Origin: Azolla caroliniana
Lineage: Eukaryota > Polypodiophyta
Length of the DNA: 64,000 bases
Reading direction: 5' to 3'
Assembly (NCBI GenBank): GCA_043228905.1
Contig: JBHGNT010000016.1
Location: 15,190,001-15,254,000, forward strand
Part shown: piece by piece, positions 28,828 to 39,392 of the stretch
How the letters are laid out: each line of letters starts with the position of its first letter
Numbering within the stretch: the first letter of the stretch is position 1
Notes under the pieces: generated by a model
What the model was told of the DNA's origin: nothing
Seen by the model: only the letters and a program-made list of their open reading frames with translations
Database searches by the model: none
Translations under genes and position numbers: made by a program

Positions 28828-29994
28828 CTACTTCAAAAGATTGCACTCTTGCAATATAAAGTGAGGAAATTGTGCCTTAAGCGAATGCTCGCGTTCCCAT
28901 GTGGCATCATCAATAGGTTTATCCATCCATTTGATCTTGAATAGCCGAATCTCTTTAGAACGTAAACGTTTAGTACGAGAATCAAGAATTCGTTCAGGAA
29001 CATGAGGTTTGTAAGAAAAATCCTCTAATGTTACAAGATCTTGGATTGTGATGGTGTTATCACCAGAGCCTAAAAATGGTTTTAGACGACTGACGTGAAA
29101 AACAGGATGAATACCAACGTTACGAGGTAAGGCAAGGTGATAAGCAGATGACCCAACTCGCTTAAGGATTTCAAATGGGCCACAATATCGTGGGGCTAAC
29201 TTAGCGCACTTGCCCGTAGATAATGACGTAGAATTAGTCGGGACACGCAAAAAAACTTTTTGACCAATAGTAAATGCACGAGGACGTCTATCCTGATCAG
29301 CATAAAATCGAGCACGATCTTGAGCTGTCTTGACATTTTCTTTGGCAATATGCAACATTTGGTTCATGTCTTGCAAAAAATTGCGTGTACTGTCTAATGT
29401 ATCACGATGAATCGTGACATCAACTAGGGCACGTGGCTGAAAACCATACATCAACATAAAAGGACTATATCCAGTGGATGTATGTTTAGAGCTATTATAG
29501 GCAAATTCTAAGATAGGAAGGTATTGCTCCCACTTAGAAGGGGTTTTTGCTACATAAGCTCGAAGCATGTCCTCAATAATTTGATTAACTCGTTCAGTTT
29601 GTCCATCAGACTGAGGATGATCTGCGGAACTCATGCTCAACGTAGTTTCTAGTTTCTTAAAGACCTGAGTCCAAAAGTCACTAGTAAACTTGGAATCTCG
29701 ATCACTAACAATATCCATCGGTAATCCATAAAAACGAAATAACTCATCAACAAATTGATAAGCCAACTGTTGAGCGGTTACTGTGGTTTTTGTAGGAATA
29801 AATCTACCTAATTTTGTTAGCCTGTCAACGACAACCCATATGGCATCATGACCCCTCTGTGTACGAGGTAAACTAACAATAAAATCCATCGAGATACTTT
29901 CCCATTTATTGTTGTGAATATCTAAGGGATGTAAAAGACCAGCAGCTTGTAAGCATTGAGTTACGTATTTATGCACGTCAGAGCGCATCTTAGG
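28828..29994 (-). pseudogene. C integrase with C-terminal chromodomain
   Basis: Open from 29,994 to the final stop at 28,828. Catalytic residues are all visible: SMDFIVSLPR (Asp), VSDRDSKFTS (Asp) and SDGQTERVNQ (Glu). The GPF/Y-like region is LAPRYCGPFEILKRVG and the HPVFHVSRLKPF motif precedes a chromodomain (PERILDSRTKRL...IKWMDKPIDDATWE), which in chromoviruses steers integration to heterochromatin marks. The TAG at 29,995-29,997 just upstream replaces what is normally a Trp (FFxPKM). The zinc-finger His pair lies upstream of that stop. Confidence 0.9.
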
Positions 29995-31269
29995 CTAGAA
30001 AAAAGTACACGAGATGAGAACGAGTGTGCGTTGTATTCCAGGATGACCAGCAGATGGTGCATCATGACATTCATGAAAAATTTTCTGTTTAACATTTGGT
30101 AAATCTGGAACACAGACCTTTCCACTACGGTAGAGCAAACCGTTTGTAATGTGAAAGGTCGCCTTCGAGGGTAGGGTGCTAGTATCGGCATCTAAACCAG
30201 ATTCGGCTTTCGTTCAGTATTTTGAGAAATAACTGTCATCAAGGTATTTCCCTCGAAGGTGATCTAAAAGATCAGATTTTATTTCCGTGAAGCTAAGCAT
30301 GTTAACTTCTTTAATGCGACTAAGAGCATCAGCAACGGTGTTCATAGAACCCTTGCGATATCGTATGGAAAAATCAAAATCTTGCATAAGGTCATCCCAA
30401 CGGCCTTTACGACCAACAAGATCGGGCTGGTCACAAAAATACTTTAATGATTGATGGTCTGTTGTAACCACAAATTTATTTCCATAGAGATAGTGCCTCC
30501 ATGTTTTAAGTGTGTGTATCACCGCAAACAACTCTTTCTCTTGAACCGAATACCGAGATTGAGCAGCATCAAGCTTCTTACTTTCAAAAGCGATAGGGTG
30601 ACCACCTTGATAAAGAACGGCACCAATAGCATAATCACTAGCATCGGTTTCAATTGAGAAAGGCTTAGAAGGGTCTGGTAATAGAAGAGTGGGAGCCTGA
30701 CACACATGCTCCTTGAGTGTCTCAAATGATTTGTCAAGTTGTTCATTCCATGAAATTGGTTTGACAGACTTACGTGGATGACCTTTTAAAAGGTCAGTTA
30801 ATGGCGTAGTCAATTTGGAATAGTTACGAATTGATTTTCGTAAAAATCCAACAAACCCTAAGAATGATCTAAGTTCACGAATATTACGAGGAATGGGCCA
30901 AAGTTTAACCTTTTCAATACGAGAAGGTTCAATTTCAACGCCATTTTCTGTAATTAAATGACCTAGGTACACAATAGATTTTTGGAAGAAGTCACATTTT
31001 GAATGTTTTGCATAGAAAGAGTTGTCACGCAACTTTCGCAAAACAAATCGAACATGTTGAACATGATCTTGCAAGGTACGGCTATATATCAAAATGTCAT
31101 CCAAGAAGACAACAACAAAATCACCGAGTTGATCTCGGAAAACATCATTCATCGCTTGTTGGAATGTGGCTGGAGCATTAGTCAACCCAAACGGCATGAC
31201 TAAAAACTCATAATGGCCATAGCGCGTACGAAAAGCGGTTTTAGGAATATCATCCTCGACGATGCGAAT
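29995..31269 (-). pseudogene. C reverse transcriptase palm to RNase H and integrase zinc finger
   Basis: Same frame as gag and integrase. RT motifs: MPFGLTNAPATFQQAMND and VVVFLDDILIYS (catalytic Asp pair in FLDD). RNase H: FSIETDASDYAIGAVLYQ, KELFAVIHTLKTWRHYL and VVTTDHQSLKYF with acidic residues in place. TGA at 30,214-30,216 falls between RNase H and the integrase His pair (HECHDAPSAGHPG). Without the stops this would be functional in every visible motif. Confidence 0.9.
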
Positions 31270-33201
31270 CTAATGATAACCAGTTCGTAAGTCAATTTTC
31301 GTAAAATATCGAGCCCCGTGCAAACGATCAATCAAATCATCGGCACGAGGTAATGGATATGCATTCTTAATTGTCATTTTATTCAAACGGCGATAATTGA
31401 TACACATTCGCCACGAACCTTCCTTCTTCTTGATTAATAGAACTGGCGCACCCCAAGGTGATTTACTATACCTAATGTGGCCCATACTCAAGTATTCCTT
31501 AAGTTGTTTAGCGATCTCATCCTCTTCTAATCGACTAAGTCGGTAAGGTGGAATGCTCACAGGAGCAGCCCCAGGGATGAGTTCAATTTGATGGTCCACA
31601 TTACGTTTAGGTGGTAAAGTAAGCGGTAATTCAGTAGGAAACACATCTTGAAAATCCTCTAAAATAGAGTCGAGTAATCGTTGCTCAAAATGTGGTAATT
31701 GTGTGGCGTCAATATTAAAATAATAAAATTGAACCGCCGGATCAATTACACACGAATAAATTAATGAACTAGAATACTCACTTAAAGATTTAGAAGACAC
31801 AAGTGAATGAGAAGGAAGTTTGGAACATTGAATAAAATGTTTACAATTATTAAGTTCAAATGTGATTGAGTGATTAACCCAATCAATGGACAAAGAAGGG
31901 TTTTTATTAAAAAACCAAGGATATCCTAAAATGACATCTGCGGATTGTAATTTCATAACATGAAAGTCAAGCTTCTCCAAATAAGTATCTATTTGAATTG
32001 GCAGTTGACAAACAATGCCACTGATGTATTGAACGTTTCCATTTGCCATGTGAACTTGATAGATATGATCACTTGCGTTTATGTGGAGCTCCATTTGCTG
32101 CACAAAGTGATCATTAAGAAAATTGTGAGAACTACCGGAATCAAACAAGAAATGTGCTTGTGTTCCATTGATATATCCGACTGCTCGGAGTAAATCATTA
32201 GGTCCAAGTAAATGTGAAGGAAAAGTGCATTCACATAAACTTAAGTGATTGGTATGAACTTCAACAATATCAAAAGACTCACCTGTGTGACTCGTAGATT
32301 TGTCTTGAGGAGGGGTGTTCATTGACTTCCTCTCAAGACGACGACAGGTATCCTTTGTGTGGCCCCGCTTCTTGCAATATGCACAGAAGAGGTTCGGTTT
32401 CTTTGAGTCGCGGTCAAGAGTGTCATTGGATTGCTTACGTTTCCCAATGAACTTGACATTCGGAGTTTTGGCGAACTCAGGTTTATTGTGGTCTTTCTTG
32501 GAAGTCCTATGGTATCGCAGCACAATGTTGACGGCTTCCTCGAAAGTTGTGGGGTCCTTGTCATGGACAATCCAATGATAATCCCCATTGGGAATACCAT
32601 TCAAAAAACAAGCGACAAACCATTTCTCACCCGTAAGTCCCGATTTTTGGATTTGGGTCCGAGCGTGATGCACATAATCCTCGAGAGAGGTAAATGGCTT
32701 ACTAGACAATGTGAGCAAGTGTTGCGCTTGTTCGGTTTGAGAAGGTGGCTGCAAGAATTGTTTCTTAAAAACATCAACGAAACCTTCCCAAGTTGTGGGT
32801 AAGTTTTTTGCGGTCCTTAGGCCACGCCACCAAGCAGCAGCTCGGCCACCTAACTCACGACCGACATAACCAATTTTTACTGCATCGGGCTTGGGATGAA
32901 GCTCAAAGTGAGACTCCCAACGACCAAGCCAAGTGCTAATGGCCTCCTCGGTTCTTTCTTTCTTATCTCCCTTGAAAGGCGTGACTACGAAGGAAGGTTC
33001 ACCTTCTTTCTTGGACTCAATAGTTAATTCTTGGAATTTCTTTTCCAATGCCATATTGGCCTGTCTCATTTCGGCCAATTGATTCAAGGTAGTAGTGAGC
33101 AATTGCTCAATAGTGATCTCAGCTTGTGTGCGAGATGCGGATTGGGGTTGAGAGGTCTCATTTGGAGAGATCGTTCCAACTGCGTTCAAAACTTGTTCCA
33201 T
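31270..33201 (-). CDS. gag-pol: C gag-protease-RT fingers, ends at a nonsense TAG (643 aa)
   Basis: ATG 33,201 starts the polyprotein. Gag domain at about residues 85-190 ([33 protein letters not shown]), CCHC zinc knuckle [15 protein letters not shown] at about 268-282, aspartic protease [14 protein letters not shown] at about 346-360, then RT fingers ([22 protein letters not shown] and [11 protein letters not shown]). TAG at 31,270-31,272 replaces the Gln that normally follows GYH. A gag-protease product could still be made. Confidence 0.9.
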   Translation of the reverse strand: MEQVLNAVGTISPNETSQPQSASRTQAEITIEQLLTTTLNQLAEMRQANMALEKKFQELTIESKKEGEPSFVVTPFKGDKKERTEEAISTWLGRWESHFELHPKPDAVKIGYVGRELGGRAAAWWRGLRTAKNLPTTWEGFVDVFKKQFLQPPSQTEQAQHLLTLSSKPFTSLEDYVHHARTQIQKSGLTGEKWFVACFLNGIPNGDYHWIVHDKDPTTFEEAVNIVLRYHRTSKKDHNKPEFAKTPNVKFIGKRKQSNDTLDRDSKKPNLFCAYCKKRGHTKDTCRRLERKSMNTPPQDKSTSHTGESFDIVEVHTNHLSLCECTFPSHLLGPNDLLRAVGYINGTQAHFLFDSGSSHNFLNDHFVQQMELHINASDHIYQVHMANGNVQYISGIVCQLPIQIDTYLEKLDFHVMKLQSADVILGYPWFFNKNPSLSIDWVNHSITFELNNCKHFIQCSKLPSHSLVSSKSLSEYSSSLIYSCVIDPAVQFYYFNIDATQLPHFEQRLLDSILEDFQDVFPTELPLTLPPKRNVDHQIELIPGAAPVSIPPYRLSRLEEDEIAKQLKEYLSMGHIRYSKSPWGAPVLLIKKKEGSWRMCINYRRLNKMTIKNAYPLPRADDLIDRLHGARYFTKIDLRTGYH

Positions 33202-34950
33202 GATGCACGCTGTGGGTATGCAATAAAATAAGGAGGTTCAGAAAATACACAAGCAAAATGAATGCTTGAAATTTTGATTGAAAGAACTTTATCCAAGAAC
33301 GTATCTCATGTCTTTACCCCTCTAGACATATGAGATGTGATTCGAGATCCGATAACTATGGTAACACTATGGTGTTTTAAAAACCATGGGGGAAAACATA
33401 GCTAAGATGTATTTCTCGGATCTCTATCTTGAGTAATCATGGCGGCTCCCCGAGGCTCAACCATGGTTCTTACATCAATGAAATTTCCTAGATAGCCTTA
33501 TATTAATGCCAACCCATCATGTATTATATGGTCGAGAAAGTGTATTACGTGAAAAAACAAGTGCACTCACAAGTAATATTCTAGTCTTGCGAGCAATAAG
33601 CAAACGTGATGATAAAATGATAAAATAAGGCACTACTCATAAGAGTTAAGTAGTGACGAAAACAAGGGTAAAAAAAAAAAAAAAAAAGAACCCATGTGTT
33701 ACCTACGAAAAAAACAATGTCACAAATAAATGGGAAGTGCAAGGTATGCACATATACATCCCAATATGATTGTTATAACTTGCACAATTGTGACATAAGC
33801 CACAAATTGATACAAGTGATGACGGTGTTGTGCACAAAGATGTAATACTCAAATCCATGAGTAAAACATCAATAAGGGAACTCATATGGTTTTACTCGTT
33901 TTCTAAGGCTTGATGATAAGAGTTAAACCTAGATGACCCGTTGAAAAAAAAAAACGTTCAACAAGCCACTCCATACGAAAAAATAGTCTACACGTAAAGG
34001 TTACATTAAAAATAAACGATGTAAATACTTTATACATGAAAAGGAAGTGGAAAAAGGAGAGTTAATTGTGGGCGGGTAAATAATAATTACTAGAAAATCA
34101 TATAAGTGAAACAATACTTATGAAATTAAAATTTAATTAGAATAATCAACAATTAGGTGTATGGAATCAAACATGCCCTAAGATACGAAACCCTAGGGTA
34201 GTTGACATGCACCTCCTCAAGACCACCACATATCCCTAGAATCGGCCAAGTAATGGCTAATTAAAGAGGAAAGTGGCATAGGTAAGTGACATATACCTCG
34301 TCAAGGCCACATCATCCCTTAGAATCGGCCAATTGATGGCTAATTAAAAAGGAAAGTGGCATATGTAAGCTACATATACCTTGTCAAGGCCACAACATCC
34401 CATAGAATCGGCCAATTGATGGCTTAATAGAGAGTAGAGTGGCATAGGTAGGCAACATACACCTCGTCAAGGCCACATCATCCCTTAGAATCGGCCAAGT
34501 GATGGCTCAATAGAGGGGAAGAGTGGTATACTCAACATCATATGCAAAACGGCCATGAGATAAGCGTGTGCGATTAGAGCAAACACGCTCAACCCAATGC
34601 ACAAGAATAATTATTATCGTAAGAGTTCAAGAGAGGAGAGAGTGGGATATATATCGCAATATGCAAAAGGCCATGAGTTGAGCGTGTGCGATTAGTGCAA
34701 ACACGCTCGGCCCGATGCATAATAATAAGTAAAATCGTAGCGTAGTAGGAGGTAGAAAGAAAGAGAATAAAACGTAATACCAATTTGATTCGACCATAAA
34801 GAACGCATAATAGAAAAAGAGGAGAGATAAAAAAAGAAGAATACCGGGTTTAGAGTGTTGTTTTGATCCTGAGAAGAGCATGACGAGCCTTGTTAGATCC
34901 CCCTCGCTCACACGCAAAAAACATCAAAACAACAAAAAAATTGTTAGTAA
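33202..34950 (-). other. C 5' leader with two tandem-repeat blocks
   Basis: No coding capacity. Between about 34,204 and 34,527 there are four copies of an approximately 84-bp unit (key words CAAGGCCACATCATCCC and AGAATCGGCCAA). Between about 34,550 and 34,740 there are two copies of an approximately 111-bp unit (GCGTGTGCGATTAGNGCAAA). An A-run of about 18 lies at 33,669-33,686. Repeats in this position may be packaging or promoter elements. Confidence 0.8.
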
Positions 34951-34964
34951 AAGCTCTGATACCA
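34951..34964 (-). promoter_or_regulatory. C primer-binding site (initiator tRNA-Met type)
   Basis: On the - strand, TGGTATCAGAGCTT follows the 5' LTR by one base. This is the standard primer site of many plant LTR elements. Confidence 0.95.
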
Positions 34965-34965
34965 C

Positions 34966-35436
34966 TGTTAAGAGTCTATTACTAATCAATAGACCAAATC
35001 AAGTAAAAAGGAAGAAAATAGATTGGATAGAAGAACCCGTTCCACCCGACCACCCCCGAGCTATGATCTAGACATACCCAACCTACCACCGACGTCCCAC
35101 ACCGCCGGATATTAGGATGACTAATACCTTGGAAGAGATAAACACGATCGTCGAGATGAAAGCCTAGCCCGCACCACCGGTGTCTATGACAGCAGCCTTC
35201 CGACGTGATTCCTATGAGGGTAGCTAAGCCTCATATTTATACCTTTTCCTAGGCCCCTTGAATAGATGTGCCTTTCTAAAAGGCTCTCTATTCATTGGTT
35301 GTCTAAATCATGATAGTGCATGCACATATCATTCATTCTATCAAATCATTAGTCCCCTTTTTAATAATAGTGAACATACCCTTCACTAATGTAAATATTA
35401 GTGACCTACCCTCACCAACGTTATGTGTACATAACA
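34966..35436 (-). repeat. C 5' LTR (471 bp)
   Basis: TGTTAAG start and ACATAACA end in plus sense, with a - strand TATAAATATG near 35,233. It is followed on the outside by TTTAC. Confidence 0.95.
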
Positions 35437-35441
35437 TTTAC

Positions 35442-35590
35442 ACAGCCTATGCAAAACACAAACTTGAAACAGGAACTTGATACGGCATATCGAGTTCCTG
35501 AATAAAACACGAACTTTATACAGGAACTCGATACGACGTATCAAGTTCCTATATAGAACACGGACATAATACAGGAACTCGATACGACGT
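35442..35590. repeat. Palindromic array, middle piece
   Basis: Three to four inverted units of CAGGAACTCGATACG / CGTATCGAGTTCCTG between elements C and B. It ends GATACGACGT exactly where B begins. Confidence 0.9.
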
Positions 35591-35839
35591 TGTCGTGATG
35601 TGGCATGCTTGAGAATGGGAAAAACCGGCGAAAGAGGGGGGGTCAAAATGTGCATGTGCAATGTGTGTGAACACAAAGGCGATTAATTGTGCACATGGAA
35701 AAGAAAAGGGGAAGGAAAGGGTGGAAAGGATGCATGGAAGCTCGTATAAAAAGTTAGAGAGAGGAGAGATAAAAGGTAGAGGGGAGACATGCTATGAATT
35801 TATAGAGATAGAATCATATATTATATATGAGAGAGTTAA

Positions 35840-35905
35840 TGGGCTAGTGGATAGTCACATTGCCTTCTAGCTAGAGGTACACAGTTCAAATCTAGTCTTA
35901 TAGTG
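35840..35905 (+). other. tRNA-like stretch in the B LTR
   Basis: An A-box-like GGGCTAGTGGATAGTC is followed about 30 bp later by a B-box-like AGTTCAAATCT. A degraded copy is in the 3' LTR (43,250-43,300). No cloverleaf can be closed, so it is not a tRNA gene. Confidence 0.45.
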
Positions 35906-36474
35906 CAACGTGATTCAAGAAATTTTATTCATTTTTTGCATTAAAGACGAAATTGGCGACCCCCTTCCCTTTTTCCTATAAAAGGAGGTCGAGGGGGGCT
36001 CATTTAGGAAGTTTTTTGGGAGGAGGAGACTATTGCCAATTTTCCTTCGGATCTCTTCATCTTCTTATTCACCACTTCTCTTCATCTCATATGCCTTCAT
36101 CCCCCCCTCGCCACGTGCTCGTCTTCTTCGCGTCGACACTCGAAGTGCTCGTGAGCCCAAGCATTGTTGGTTCGACGTTGCTCCGCCCTGTTCGACGTTG
36201 TGAGCCCATGTGCTCGCCGTTCAGGTGGTCGTGGTTCGTTGGGGTTGGCATTTTGGTGGTGCTCGTGTGTTCATCTTCGCCGTGTTCGGATTTGCTCTTG
36301 TCTCTAAGGGCATTTAGTATTTATGTTTTGATTGAGCTTGTGGCTAACTATAAGTTGCCATTGTAATCAAACCCTATTTTATAAAGGGTCCTCTTGCGTT
36401 GGAATCAAACACGTATTTATTTCTTTGGCCGATATCATTCGTGTTTCTTTCTTTCCTTCTTTCTTTGTTCGTGT

Positions 36475-36985
36475 CTTCCTTGTACGTTCGGCCGTCTTGT
36501 GACGAGGTACCGTTTCGGGCTTGCCCATGGACCTCTCCTCCTCATAAAGGCGTACGAGCATTTGTATTTTTGTTTGTGTCTTCCTTGTACGTTCGTCCGT
36601 CTTGTGACGAGGGACCGTTTCGGGGTTGCCCATGGACCTCTCCTCCTCATAAAGGCATATGAGCATTTTGTGCATGTGTTTGTGTCTTCCTTGTAGGTTC
36701 AGTCGTCTCTTGATGAGGGAGCCTTCGGGCGTGCCCATGCACCTCTCCTCCTCATAAAGGCGTACGAGCATTTTGTGTGTGCGTTTGTGTCTTCCTTGTA
36801 TGTTCGGCCGTCTTGTGACGAGGGAGCGTTTCGGGCGTGCCCATGCACCTCTCCTCCTCATAAAGGCGTACGAGCATTTGTGCGTGTGTTTTATGTCTTC
36901 CTCGTACGTTCGACATCTTGTGACAAGGGTGTGTTCGGGCATGCCCATGCACCTCTCCTCCTCATAAAGACATACGGGCATTCGT
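36475..36985 (+). repeat. About 105-bp minisatellite inside the B 5' LTR
   Basis: Five units start at about 36,475, 36,582, 36,686, 36,790 and 36,897 with CTTCCTTGTACGTTCG and contain CCTCTCCTCCTCATAAAGGC. The spacing of 104-107 bp is close to a multiple of three, so long but meaningless frames appear on both strands. The 3' LTR has its own five units with different variants. Confidence 0.9.
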
Positions 36986-37298
36986 GTTTGTGTTATCGTC
37001 CCCTTGTGCGTTCATCTTGCTTGTACCCGTTCGATCACTTGGCTCGTGCGGTGATCTCGAAAGGTCGAGGAGTCGTGATAAACGAGAGCCATCGGCCTCA
37101 CAAAACAAAGGGCAACGAAACCTTGCTCGGGAAGGGGTCGGGAAGTAGTATTGTCGTAAAGCAAACCTCGGGTCTTCTCTATCCCTTTAGTACTCCCTAG
37201 TCCAAGAGCCCCGTGGTTCCGCCCAAGTAACACACGCGCGCGAAACTTCAGGACATAAATTGGTGAACCCGACGTGAAAGGGCGGCAAGGGAGAACCA

Positions 37299-38632
37299 AG
37301 ATGAGAGGAGGAGAACTCGCTGAAGCAATGGTGGTGGCGATGGACCGCTAGGTAAATGCCTGAGAAGGCATCGCCAGCCTAGACCGAGCCATAGAGACGA
37401 TGGTCAGCACAACGGGTCAGTTCAATGGAAGAGATATCATGAGTTACTTGGATGCCTATAAGGCCGAAGTGCTTATGCAAAACGTCCTCGAAGATAGGCG
37501 GCTAACCGGATTCGCTAGAATGGTAATGCCGAGTATCCACGTGGTGGTACTCGAGATCCACGTGGATTGTTGCAATTGGGTGGAGTTTGAAGTACGGCCT
37601 TGATGACTCACTCAGAATTTTGAAAAGGGATATAATGGAGTGGGTTGAGCTTCCCGGCAAGGGGAGAAATACTATGGTATTTTTACAAGATTTTGAGAAG
37701 CGCTTCGCGCGACTCTCGGCTCTCGATAGGATGGTGCTTGACACAAGCAAGGTCCTACTATTCATAAAGACTGTTGATGCACGAGACCGAGAGAAGGTGG
37801 GGTCCCTCCTCGAAACTAATGATGGGCTCATGACGGATTGGGCTATGGTAAAACGGGTGTTTGGCTGCTTCGATAAGAGAAGGGAATGGAACGACGAGTC
37901 TTTGTTGAGCGGCCAAACATCCACAAGCTCCATTAGTGAGACACACGAACCCAGGGGTGGTAGAATACCTCAAGAAAGAGAGCAAGCAAATGCAAGGTTC
38001 GTCCCCAAGAGAAACGTGGTTGAAGCACCGTTAGGAGGGTCGGCAATAGACGAGCTCACAAAGATGGTGCGAGATCTCCAAATAGCGCAAGCTAGGAGAG
38101 AGAGGGGGGGCCCTCAAGATCGACGTCCCCCGTTTGAGCAAAGATTTATGTGGTGCGACAACCCCGACCACCTATGAAGGGAGTGTGGAGACTTTCAAGA
38201 GGCGCTAAGAAAGGATATTGTCTATCTTTGGAATAGTAGGGTCTATTCGACGGAGACAAGGTGCCCCTTGGGATTGAATCAAGGCTGAGGGGGCATGAGA
38301 AGGATAATGGAGGAGGCCGAAGCACGACATGTTGAAGCCGTCCACTACTTGGCGTCGGTTGGGATCCGAGTGGGGAAAGAGGTGAGGAGGCAAGAGGAGA
38401 AAGAGTTTGACTTTTGGCCATCAATCCTTGGAAGCCTCTCTAAGGGGAAGTTCAAAAGAGAAGAAGAGGACGAAACGGAAAGAAGGGTCCAAGAAGCAAC
38501 CGGGTGGAAGGATTTGGTGGAAGAAAAGACAGGCGTAGTGGAAGCCGCTTGCCAAAACTACGAAGTAATGGTAGAAGAGAAGAAGGTAGGAAATGACGAG
38601 GGAGCCGGTCCATCAAGGAAATACGATGCTTG
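37299..38632 (+). pseudogene. B gag remnant
   Basis: Begins at ATG 37,299 (MRGGELAEAM), with early stops, a capsid-like start (FNGRDIMSYLDAYKAEVL) and a frame change near 37,590. It then stays open to 38,177 (FLQDFEKRFARLSALDRM, LFIKTVDARDREKVG). A zinc-knuckle-like WCDNPDHL-stop-REC lies at about 38,152-38,187. A Glu-rich tail (38,295-38,633) follows. Confidence 0.8.
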
Positions 38633-38854
38633 AGGTGCACGAAGAAGGGAAGAGCCAAACCAGTCTAAGCACGTGACGAAAGATGGAAAGAGAAGGGGAA
38701 CCCCCCCAACTTCAAGCTTTGCTCGGAGATCGAACAAGCAACGGACTTGAAGAAGGTAGTGGAGGAAAGGATCCTCGATAGTTGCGTAGAGTTTACTTTG
38801 CGAGAGGTCCTTGGAATTGCCAAGAAATAATTCCACGAGGTCATCATCGACCTA

Positions 38855-39392
38855 ATGAAGAGGAAATGGCTCTCGACGGAGCAAGAAGTGGCAAAGCCTG
38901 CGATTGTGAATTCATTGTCAACTGAGGTTCCCGAGGAAGACGAAGACTATGCTGACAGTCACTACACGAGGCCGCATTGGGTGAGAGCGACAACGGAGAC
39001 ACCAGTATGGGTCGGAGATGTAAAAGAGCTGGTTGTAGCATTGATCGACCATGGCTCTGAGATCAACCTTATGTTCATGGACTTTTATAAAAAGGGAAAG
39101 TGGCCGATCAACACGAAGCACGGGTGGAAGAGTAGCGACCCGAGCAACCAAGGAGCTATACGGGGTTTGCCCGAATGTATGTGTGAAGGTGGGGTACATA
39201 GAAATAGATAAACATTTCTTTGTTCAAGAGACGTCCTCGCACCCGGTAATCTTGGGTGAACCATACATCACGGCGGCTTGCATGGAGATGAAGGTGCTAA
39301 ACAACAGGTCGGCATATGCGAGGGTCAAGAGCCAAGATGGGAAGCATTTGGTCCAATTCCTTACGGTGAGGCCCAACCATGAGCGCAATTGA
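38855..39392 (+). pseudogene. B aspartic protease remnant
   Basis: Residues LVVALIDHGSEINLMFMDFY hold the protease motif as DHGSE in place of the usual D-S/T-G. The frame shifts near 39,150 into SHPVILGEPYITAACMEM, a typical downstream flap and end region. Confidence 0.75.

Larger units (their letters stand above)
28350..35436 (-). mobile_element. C: nearly intact Ty3/gypsy chromovirus, 7,087 bp
   Basis: Two 471-bp LTRs (TGTTAAG...ACATAACA) and a TTTAC target duplication (28,345-28,349; 35,437-35,441). The primer site on the - strand is TGGTATCAGAGC next to the right LTR, the usual plant initiator-tRNA-Met site. A purine tract (GAAGTAGGGGAGTA) precedes the left LTR. After a 1.76-kb leader, one frame runs from ATG 33,201 to 28,828 (1,458 codons) encoding gag, protease, reverse transcriptase, RNase H, integrase and a chromodomain, broken only by three in-frame stops. 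No frameshift is seen. Confidence 0.95.
35591..37255 (+). repeat. B 5' LTR (1,665 bp)
   Basis: Holds a TATA box at 35,977-35,985, a tRNA-like stretch around 35,840-35,905 and five minisatellite units (about 36,475-36,985). It ends with ACTCCCTAGTCCAAGAGCCC, related to the A LTRs, and GGACA. Confidence 0.9.

Noticed and set aside
36379-36981. 200-residue minus-strand frame full of RRGAWARPKRSLVTRRP-like text (and the similar 43,786-44,484 frame)
   Set aside because: It is read from a ~105-bp minisatellite in the B LTRs; frames are open on both strands because the period is near a multiple of three.
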